Shown: positions 55,901 to 64,000 of the stretch, piece after piece | How positions within the stretch are numbered: position 1 is the stretch's first letter | How the letters are laid out: the number at the start of each line of letters is the position of its first letter | Assembly (NCBI GenBank): GCA_036850595.1 | Contig: CM072163.1 | Location: 944,604-1,008,603, forward strand | Length of the DNA: 64,000 bases | Reading direction: 5' to 3' | Source of the DNA: Rhyacichthys aspro | Taxonomy: Eukaryota; Chordata; Actinopteri; Gobiiformes; Rhyacichthyidae | Notes under the pieces: model-generated | Databases searched by the model: none | What the model was told of the DNA's origin: nothing | What the model saw: only the letters and a program-made list of their open reading frames with translations | Program-made: the position numbers and the translations under genes

Positions 55901-58900
55901 ATCGAATCCATTAAAAAGAAAAAAGAAAATCTAATTCAACATCTGCACAAACGGAGGCAGGTTTTACAAAAGTTGTGGAATAAACTGTAAGAGCAACAAG
56001 TCCAGACTCATGGAGGTAGTTTTTAAGAGGTTTTACTTGGATCTGAACAGGTTTTAGTCAGATTGGAACAGGTTTTAGTTGGATTTAAACAGGTTTTAGT
56101 TGGATTTAACAGGTTTTTGTTAGATTTGAACAGGTTTTAGTAAGATTTAAACAGGTTTTAGTTGGATTTAAACAGGTTTTAGTTGGATTTAAACAGGTTT
56201 TAGTTGGATTTAAACAGGTTTTAGTTGGATTTAAACAGGTTTTTGTTAGATTTGAACAGGTTTTAGTTGGATTTAAACAGGTTTTAGTTGGATTTAACAG
56301 GTTTTTGTTAGATTTGAACAGGTTTTAGGTAGATTTAAACAGGTTTGAGGCAGATTTGAACAGGTTTTAGTTGGATTTAAACAGGTTTTAGTTGTATTTG
56401 AACAGGTTTTAGTTGGATTTAAACAGGTTTTAGTTGGATTTAACAGGTTTTAGTTGGATTTGAACAGGTTTTAGTTGGATTTGAACAGGTTTTAGTTGGA
56501 TTTGAACAGGTTTTAGTTGGATTTAACAGGTTTTTGTTAGATTTTAACAGGTTTTTGTTAGATTTGAACAGGTTTTAGTTGGATTTGAACAGGTTTTAGT
56601 TGGCTTTGAGTCATGCTCCATATATTTCATGTTTAAAACACGTCTGAATCAATAACAGCAGGTTTTATATAACGTACAAAGATCATAAACCAGTCTCTGT
56701 TCTCGGTTCTTTTTGGACGATAACGAGCCACTTATTTCCTCCGAGAATCTGACAAAAGATCTGAGCGAACTTTAACTCCATCTCGACCATAATTTTCTGT
56801 AATTTTCGACATAAAAAGCTGTAAAAGTATCCGACAGAGACAAATATAAAAAGACAAGTTGTTCCACTTTTAAATGCGTCTCATTTAAATCGATTACGGA
56901 CGTCACTCCCACAAAAAGCAGTCTGTCAGTCACAGAAGAGACAGACTTTAATAAAGATCATTGAGAAGGATTTGGTTTAGTTTAATACATTTGCAAAAGA
57001 GCTAGAAATATAAACCACGTCTTACGTCAGCTGCTCCACAAACTCGTCCCGTTATGTTTCTCCATCTGGATATTTTTGAACTGAATCTGTCATTTTCTGT
57101 ATTTTCTAAAAACGTCATCATCTAAGTTTAACACATAACTCACAATTTTCTAGATTTTCTTCACATTTGTGCAATTTTTACATTTGTTACTAGGTTTTAG
57201 ATGGATTTGACCAAGTTTTAGACAGATCTGATCAGGTTTTAGACAGATCTGATCAGGTTTTAGACAGATCTGATCAGGTTTTAGACAGATCTGAACAGGT
57301 TTTGGTCAGATTTGAACTGGTTTTAGTTGATTTTGAAAAGGTTTTAGTTGGATTTTTACCAAGTTTTAAATGGACTTTAACAGGTTTTACTTGATTTTTA
57401 AAAGGTTTTAGTTGGATTTGAAAAGGTTTTAACTGATTTTGAACAGGTTTTAGTCGGATCTGAACCGGTTTTGGAGTCTGCAGCAGGAGAGAGACAAACC
57501 TAGAGACAAACTGAACAGAAAACAATGTAATGTATGTGTTTTATGTGTTTTTAAAGCTGCTGTTTTTCTCATAAAACGATTTTTCAGACGATGTTTCCGA
57601 GGTTCGAGGCGTCCTGCTGTGATTCAACGTTTGGCAATTTCTAAATAAACCCAGAGTCGTTCAGAGTCGCTCAGAGGAAAGTAATGAGTGTTGTTTGGAG
57701 CTGGTCCTGTCGATCAAACCCAGCTGCAGCAGGGTTTGTGTTTGAGAGGAACCAGAGACACCATTTCATCACCACACGCCGTTTTAATGATGTGGTTTTA
57801 TTTAAAGAAGAGCATCAGGAAATAAAGTAAATAAGAATCATTTCTGGAGCTGAGCACTGACAGAAAATAAAGAGGAAAAAAAAACTATTTATACACAATA
57901 ATGTAAAAAAAAATGTATATATGTAAAGAGTTTTATTTCTTATATCTTTTTAAAGAGATGCCTTTCTTTTCTTTATTCCATTATTTTAAAATACGTTTAT
58001 TTTTTCTGAGGTGTTTTTAGATTCTAGTGTAGTACTGTATTTGGATATTTAATTATTATATATTATATTCTATTATGACATCTTTTCACTCGTCTCTGAC
58101 AAAAAAGAATTTATAAATAAAGGAATTCTGATTCTGAAAATCTGATCAAATCCAACAAAAAACTGTTCAAATCCAACAAAAACCTGTTCAAATCCAACTA
58201 AAACCTGTTCAAATCCAACAAAAAACTGTTCAAATCCAACTAAAACCTGTTCAAATCCATCTGAAACCTGTTTAAATCCAACTAAAACCTGTTTAAATCC
58301 AACTAAAACCTGTTCAAATCCAGTTAAAACCTATTACATTCTGTTTGCCGTGTGCACTAAACCTTCAGTGAATCAATAAATAAAAGAAAAGAAGAAAAGT
58401 AAACTTTGACTCAAACTGATTTGGATTCACTCCAGTCTTTTATGATCATCTCATTTATAACAAAGCGCTGCTGAAACCTAAAAGAACAGAGTGTAGTGAT
58501 GGTAAACGTTCAGAGAAGCTGAGTTCTAATGGATCAGAGCCAGTTTTAAAGATGAAGCAGTGAAAAGTGTCGTCCTTCTGAGCGATACGTACGTGCTGCA
58601 GGTGAGCGTGGGCCTGGCCGCCGAGGTCGTACACCACGTCTTTAACGGCGCTCGCTCTGCTGCCGCGAATAAAGTCCTCCTGAGACGCGCCGTGCTGCAA
58701 GAAACACAAACAGTCCCTGAGATTAGTTCCAGTTCCTTCACGGTGCTTCCTTAATTCTCTCCGATCCGCTCAGTTTGAAGAGATGGATTTGGAAACGGTG
58801 AAAAAACAGGTGATTCCTGTGTGTTCGATGCAGCTTCTTTTCACTTTTTTCACCACAAAACAAACGGATATTACTCAGCCATAACAATGTGAGCCTACAA

Positions 58901-61900
58901 TGACCAAAATGGAGGATTTTTCAGGTCGCCAAAAAATTTAAACAAAAATAAAAAATATGATCTCAAAAAAAAAAAAAATGTATAAAATGTCTGTGTTGAA
59001 AAAAGCTGTATAAATAAATAAAAAAGATTTTGAGCCTGTGATTTCCAAACATTTACCCAAAATGGAGGATTTTTCAGGTTACCAAAAATGAAAAACTAAA
59101 AATAAATAATTACAAAAAACAAAAGAAACAAAAAAAATCTGAAACAATATTTAATATTTTGTGTTTGTAAAAAACAAAAACAAAAAAACAACCTAAAAAT
59201 TGGTGACGGTCTGCAGCAAGAATAAAAAAATTAAAAGTAATGTAATGACAAAGGTTATTTGCAAATGGTGGAAGAAATACAAAAATGATTAAAAAAAACA
59301 TAAATACATAAATCTACAGAATAATAAATATATAAACTGTCAAGACCACATCCTGTCTTTTTGGTTTTTTGTTTACTCTTTAGTTTTGAATCATAATCAC
59401 TCGTTCATTTACATCACTCACTTTAAATGAACACTTTGGTCATGTTTTAGTTGTGGCCCTGAACCAACTTATGGCAGAATTTCACAATAAAATCTTTTTG
59501 TTTAAACCAAATCAAATGCAGGGAGTCTTTTACACTGACTTCATGATTGTTCGTGGATGAAGTGTGAGCGCCCTCTGTTGGTGGAAAAGGAAAGAGACGT
59601 CATCAAACACCGTTTTTAATTCTTACTCTTTTTTTTTTTTTCAGAAGACAGACATTTTAAAACACATCAAGGCAACATTTTTCTGGTCTTCTATTAGTGT
59701 CTTTATCTTTTCTGGAGATATTTAAGTCCTTTCAAGACCATTTTCTACCAAAATCTGTTCCTTTTTTCAGTATCTTTCTCAGAACAAGGTATTTCCTAAT
59801 CACTACAAAATTAAAAAGCAGTTTTTCAGTGGAAACCCTTGGACTTTTATAAATATTTATTGAGATTTCACTGGTTTTGTTCAGACCTTGTTGTGTCCTG
59901 AGCTACACCTGCTTCTTGTCAGTTTTCTTCTCGTGTTCTTGCAGCAGAATGATATTTAGACACAGATATATATTTCATCGGGACGTGTGATGTGTCTAAT
60001 GCAAAGGTTATTTTCTGAGTTAAAGTCTGACTAAAGCCGAACGGAGCTGTGTCACGTACTGTTTTTGTGTTTTTTTGATGAATGCGGGACATTTTCATCA
60101 AAATATCATTTGTGACTGAGCCGTGAGTCAGACCCGAGGGAATGACACTGATTCAGTTTTGTATTGGAAGGCTTTACGGACTTTAGCTGTGTTTTCATCC
60201 TGAAGAATAATAATAACAAAAAGCCTCCGACTGAAGACTACGGTGGCCCGGAGGTGCTTTATCAAAACTGTTTCTGTCCACTAGAAAAATAAAGGAAGAG
60301 GGAGAGAACACTTTTCTCAAAATTAAAAAAGATTCAATTAAAAATGTAAGACATGACTCAATTTAAAAATAAAATGAGAAACATTCCACAAATAAAAATA
60401 AGATCTGGAAAAAAGATCAACAATTTACAAATCTATTTAATTTTCCAAAATGTTTTTTTTACAGGTGTGTTATTTTTATTTGGGGAATGTTTTCCTTTTG
60501 TTTTTTTTTTTTTTTCATTCAAGTCATTGCTTTAATTTTTGAAAGATGGGTTACTTTTTTATTGCAACATTTTAAAAAATCTCTGCTTTTTCACAAACAT
60601 TTTTCATGAAGCACCTCAGAGCCACCGTAGTCGTAGTAGTAATTTATTTTGAGGAATAAGTCATGGCTTTCATTTTTCATGTAATGTTTTTGAGATGGGA
60701 TTCTTTTTTTAGGCAACATTTAGTTTTAATTAGAGTTTTTTTAACTGATGTTGGTGTGTTTTCTCACCGTCAGGCAGAGGTCCATGGGGAGGTAGACCCG
60801 GCGGCGGCTGCTGTGATACGGCGTGGCTCTGAGGCAGGTCACGATGCCCTGAGCTTTACCGATGTGACTCGCTGCGTGGTCGGCGTGAACGTCCTTCAAA
60901 CCTCAACGAAAAACAACAAAACACTGAGTTTAAATTCTGCTCACATTTACCTTCACAAATGAAAACACTGTGAAGCATTAATCATGAAACAGAGTTATGC
61001 TAATAAACCATATGGAGATTCTTTTTTGTTAACAGTACATTTATTTATTTATTTAGTTTTTATCTGCACCAATGGTTTGCTCTGTCAATAAATAAAGTTA
61101 TTCTATTCACTTTCAGTTTTTTAACCCGTCTTTGTTTTTGTCCCGTTGTCTGAATATTAATAATATTCTATATATTATACCTCACACTAAACATCTTTCA
61201 CTGAATAAAAGTTTACAATAGATATTTTAATTTGGAGACACCCATTGTCATATTTTATATAAATGTTCCTGTTTTAAAATGGTCTCTTTTTACTCTTATT
61301 TTAGTCATTATTATTTTATTTTCCTTTTACAGTGTTTAGTAAATATCAAACTTTGTCCTTACCAGTATTGGAGCCTAAAAAAATAAAACCAGACCAGTTT
61401 TCCTCCAAAATACTAATCCATTTGACCAAACTGAAGTTTAGAGTTTAGCGTTAGCTTAGCTGTGACTTCAGCGTCAGGACGACAATTATCTCCTCCTCGT
61501 TAAACATTACGTGATTGAATTGACAGTATTTATCTGTGTTTTACGTTGCCTCCCTTTTCTCTGTTGATGCTTTTCTTTTTTCAGCTGTTTCTCTGTTAAA
61601 AGACATATTCAGCTGAAAATACACTTTATCTGCAGCTATTAAACTTCCTGGAACGTCATGTGACAAGTGTCGACCAATGGGAGCGCTCCTTTTTGGAGCA
61701 TGTGATTGTCCAAGGTTTTCTGTTCCTGAATAGAGGTTCTCATCTATTACAATCCACTATAATAAACAGGAGATGGATCAGAAAGACTGTTGGACTCACC
61801 TAAACACTCCAGCAGCAGGTACAACAGAGAGGACTGAGTGTTTTCTGAGTACGACTCCAGCTCCTGAAGAGTTCTGTACGCTCGGTCTTCCAGGTCCTTC

Positions 61901-62748
61901 TCCTGTCGACACAACAATTAAAATAATGTGGATTTACATTATAAATACAGGGTTATTAGTTGTTCCAAGAGTTTCCAAAAAGTCCAAAGGGAGGTCACCA
62001 CGCTCCTGTTCACACAGTCTCTACATTTAAGGTCAGGGCCATGTTTGATGAAAGGGGCGACCACAAGGTTATAGTCGGATTTGAACAGGTTTTATTTGGA
62101 TTTGAAGAGGTTTAAGATGGATTTGAACAGGTTTTAGTTGGATTTAAAGAGGACTTATTTGGATTTGAAGGTTTTAGGTGGATTGAAACAGGTTTTAGTT
62201 GGATTTGAACAGGTTTTAGATGGATTTAAAAAGATTTTAGATGGATTTTATCAGGTTTTAGTTGGATTTGAACAGGTTTTAGATGGATTTGAACAGGTTT
62301 AGATGGATTTGAACAGGTTTTAGATGGATTTGAGCAGGTTTTAGATGGATTTGAACAGGTTTAAATGGATTTGAACAGGTTTTAGATGGATTTGAACAGG
62401 TTTTAGATGAATTCAAACAGGTTTTAGTTGGATTTGAGCATGTTTTAGATGGATTTAAACAGGTTTTAGATGGATTTGAAGAGGTTTTAGGTGAATTCAA
62501 ACAGGTTTTAGTTGGATTTGAGCATGTTTTAGATGGATTTGAACAGGTTTTAGATGGATTTGAACAGGTTTTAGATTAATTAAAACAGGTTTTAGATGGA
62601 TTTGGTACATCTGTTTACCTGCTTCTTTATTTATTTCTGTAAAACCCTTTGAGACATTTGTTGTGAAGTGAATAAAGAGGAAATAAATTACTCTTTCTTT
62701 GACGATCCTCAGCAGCCATCTCTTCGTCAGGTAATGTTTCCTCACGGC
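52819..62748 (-). CDS. ndufaf6: ndufaf6, mitochondrial complex I assembly factor 6; 3' six exons (5' part outside window)
   Basis: Joined exons on the minus strand are 62748-62692, 61902-61800, 60901-60768, 58694-58593, 55605-55549 and 52947-52819. Together they give about 193 C-terminal residues of a protein that is about 330 long in mammals. The frame is continuous across all five GT-AG introns. Recognisable family stretches are YLTKRWLLRIVKER, YSENTQSSLLYLLLE, ADHAASHIGKAQGIV, RRRVYLPMDL, HGASQEDFIR, FDVFHPSLQKRNPLL and the C-terminal SWRTSY. The known role of the family is assembly of respiratory complex I in mitochondria, through ND1 biogenesis. The fold is that of squalene/phytoene synthases, but where catalytic members carry a second Asp-rich motif this protein reads CLRATPYHSS, consistent with a non-enzyme. 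The N-terminal exons, including the targeting peptide, were not found between 62749 and 64000. Confidence 0.95.
52968..53912 (-). repeat. 10/11-bp minisatellite in the last ndufaf6 intron
   Basis: About 90 units of CCTGCTGTAAA (11 bp) and CCTGCTGAAA (10 bp) are mixed, with CCCGCTG and CCTGATG variants. On the gene strand the units read TTTACAGCAGG and TTTCAGCAGG. Long open frames through it on the minus strand are by-products of the repeat, not a gene. Confidence 0.93.
55549..55605 (-). CDS. ndufaf6: ndufaf6 exon, 57 nt
   Basis: It encodes ARSFSHNVPPAATPAFLQT in phase 0. The acceptor is TTTATTTCAG and the donor is GTGAGT. Both boundaries are unambiguous. Confidence 0.93.
56025..56610 (+). 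repeat. 21-bp minisatellite in an ndufaf6 intron
   Basis: About 28 units of TTTTAGTTGGATTTAAACAG with TTTGTTAGATTTGAACAG variants are present. Confidence 0.92.
57190..57475 (+). repeat. 21-bp minisatellite in an ndufaf6 intron
   Basis: Fourteen degenerate units are present, starting with four close copies of TTTTAGACAGATCTGATCAG. Confidence 0.88.
58140..58335 (-). repeat. 21-bp minisatellite in an ndufaf6 intron
   Basis: Nine units of AAATCCAACTAAAACCTGTT, in the opposite orientation to the arrays at 56 and 57 kb in the same intron, end ~250 bases from the 58593-58694 exon. Confidence 0.9.
58593..58694 (-). CDS. ndufaf6: ndufaf6 exon, 102 nt
   Basis: It encodes 34 residues, HGASQEDFIRG through GGQAHAHLQH, in phase 0. 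The acceptor is TTCTTGCAG and the donor is GTACGT. Confidence 0.93.
60768..60901 (-). CDS. ndufaf6: ndufaf6 exon, 134 nt
   Basis: It completes the split Gly codon, then encodes LKDVHADHAASHIGKAQG through YLPMDLCLT. The donor is GTGAGA and the acceptor ends GTTGAG. This is the most diagnostic exon: RRRVYLPMDL corresponds to the GRVYLP-D segment of phytoene synthases. Confidence 0.94.
61371..61790 (-). mobile_element. Dispersed ~0.5-kb repeat, copy H, inside an ndufaf6 intron
   Basis: The core is at 61667-61689, reverse orientation, subfamily 1. It lacks the right-end part present in copy A. Its other end (GATCAGAAAGACTGTT) stops about four bases from the GTGAGT donor of the ndufaf6 exon. Confidence 0.77.
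61800..61902 (-). CDS. ndufaf6: ndufaf6 exon, 103 nt
   Basis: It encodes EKDLEDRAYR through SLLYLLLECL and ends in phase 1. The acceptor is GTCGACAG and the donor is GTGAGT (61794-61799). Similarity to a dispersed repeat (61371-61790) stops about four bases beyond the donor hexamer. Confidence 0.93.
62070..62605 (+). repeat. 21-bp minisatellite in an ndufaf6 intron
   Basis: About 25 units of TTTTAGATGGATTTGAACAG fill most of the 789-bp intron between the first two visible exons. Confidence 0.92.
62692..62748 (-). CDS. ndufaf6: ndufaf6 exon (first visible), 57 nt
   Basis: It encodes 19 residues, from AVRKHYLTKRW to VKER, in phase 0. The acceptor is TTTTCAG. The donor GTAATT is weak compared with the gene's other donors. 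Confidence 0.92.
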
Positions 62749-64000
62749 CTGAAAATAAAGCATTACAAAGTCAAATTAAAAACAAAGTAATCGACTATTT
62801 TCTATTTTCCACAGATAGTTTGTCCATTTTGTCTAAAACGTGGTTCACAAATGAGTAAAAGCCTGTGAGCTCTGGTCTTTCAGCTGGTCACTAATATTCA
62901 TATCTGGACTCAGTATTAAAGTTGTATCTCATTCTGTAAAAAATATTCCCACAGAGAGTATTATTATATTTACTAAAAAAAAATCAATATAGAAATCAAT
63001 AAAACCCCTTATATCAAAGACCACTTAGAGCCATTAATACAATTGTCCATTTCTTTGCACAAGTTCAGCTCAGTTTAAATGTTTATGAAGAACAACAAAC
63101 AATATGATTAGAAACATCTTTATTTTCCAATAACACGATGGATTTATGGCAAAAACACAAAATACTGGCTTCACTGGTGCTTCAAAACCAAGTTCAATCG
63201 ACAGAAAACAGTCAGAGTGTTGCGTTCATGAACCAGGCCAAAGTCTTCCACACATTTAACTTGTGCTTTTTCTGTTAATACGTCATAATATCAAGAGTCC
63301 TAAAGCACAGTGAGCCGTCGGTCTTTAAGGTTAGGGCCAAGGGTCGACTGTCTCTTCTGATTTTATTCTTATTCCACAAGGTTTAAGTCAGATTTGAACT
63401 TGTTTTAGTCAGATTTGAGGAGGTTTTAGATGGATTTAAACAGTTTTTAGTTGGATTTAAACAGCTTTAAATCCATCTAAAACCGTCCTGGAGGAACAGC
63501 CATATACTGCAGTAAACACAAGACTGTTTTCGAACTTTCTGAACATATAATTCACTCATTCAAGAGCTGCACTTTTTTCCTGTGTTTAATGCGATGTTTT
63601 CATTCACAAAAAGCTGCAAGATACCGACTTAAAACCAGAAACAGCTGCTGATAATAAAAAACAGCTTTGTGAGGATAAATTCAGCCTTTAAATGCAGCTG
63701 TTTTTACATTTTAGTTACACAAACAAGATACTGAAGAGTTACTGCCATAATCTGTTGAAGCAGTGTCTCTGATAAAGCAGTGCTACTTAAATATCTCAGG
63801 TTTGTCGACCCCATCGTTATAATAAATAAAATAGGCGTAATCCAAGCTCTCTTTCTTGTTATAACATGAAATAACGCACCAATACGTGGGAGTATGTGGT
63901 TGAAATCCCTGCACGGACAGCACGGCGCAGCGTTTTTTCCCAGGACGATGCTGTAAGTGTCTGTAATCGGCCTCTTCTATCACTTTGGACTGACGCTTCC
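62749..64000. other. ndufaf6 upstream intron sequence, no further exon recognised
   Basis: The exon expected upstream of AVRKHYL in this family was searched for by eye and not found, so the intron continues past the edge. An open frame at 63783-63983 (-) has no recognisable similarity. Confidence 0.45.
63380..63485. repeat. Short 21-bp array with an inverted last unit
   Basis: Four + units (TTTTAGTCAGATTTGA, TTAGATGGATTTAAACAG) are followed by a reversed unit (TTTAAATCCATCTAAAACC). The flank AAGGTTAGGGCCA resembles the flank of the array at 62 kb. Confidence 0.75.

Noticed and set aside
63783..63983. 66-codon minus-strand frame as a further ndufaf6 exon
   Set aside because: Its sequence does not resemble the part of the protein expected upstream of AVRKHYL, and no convincing splice sites frame it.

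Overview
This window is nuclear DNA of a ray-finned fish, probably a teleost. The genes are vertebrate, with GT-AG introns or a single coding exon. The background is AT-rich, and the repeats are typical of teleosts: L2-type LINE pieces, tRNA-derived SINE pieces and a very large number of minisatellites. The sequence alone does not give the species.

Two protein-coding genes can be supported. (1) A complete single-exon class A (rhodopsin-like) GPCR lies at 33537-34580 (+). It looks aminergic in TM2 but lacks the amine-binding Asp3.32 and has altered E/DRY, CWxP and NPxxY motifs. A splice acceptor and an upstream ORF precede it. Two exon-like segments about 11 kb upstream, next to a GC-box/CCAAT promoter-like block, may be its 5' leader. 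(2) The last six coding exons of ndufaf6, a mitochondrial complex I assembly factor of the squalene/phytoene synthase fold, lie on the minus strand between 62748 and 52819. The 5' exons are beyond the right edge of the window.

Layout: 1-19.5 kb is gene-poor and dominated by 11-bp and 21-bp minisatellites. 19.6-20.1 kb holds the first copy of an unclassified ~0.5-kb dispersed repeat that occurs 8 times. 20.3-22.1 kb is a 5'-truncated L2 LINE (-). 22.3-22.8 kb is the candidate promoter and leader exons. 27.5-31.0 kb is one huge 21/22-bp array built on CAGCTG. 33.4-34.6 kb is the GPCR. 35-52 kb is mostly unassigned single-copy-looking DNA with SINE pieces, more copies of the dispersed repeat and a 39-bp array. 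52.6-62.8 kb is ndufaf6, whose introns carry at least six minisatellite blocks.

The two genes have no evident functional link. The main interest is how repeats touch gene structure. The ndufaf6 terminal intron ends in a minisatellite that probably supplies its branch site. Its 3' UTR minisatellite re-copies the stop-codon region. A dispersed repeat ends a few bases from an ndufaf6 splice donor. The GPCR leader appears to carry a chain of short upstream ORFs. Exon boundaries were read by eye from translated homology and splice consensus. Array ends are approximate to about 10-20 bp.
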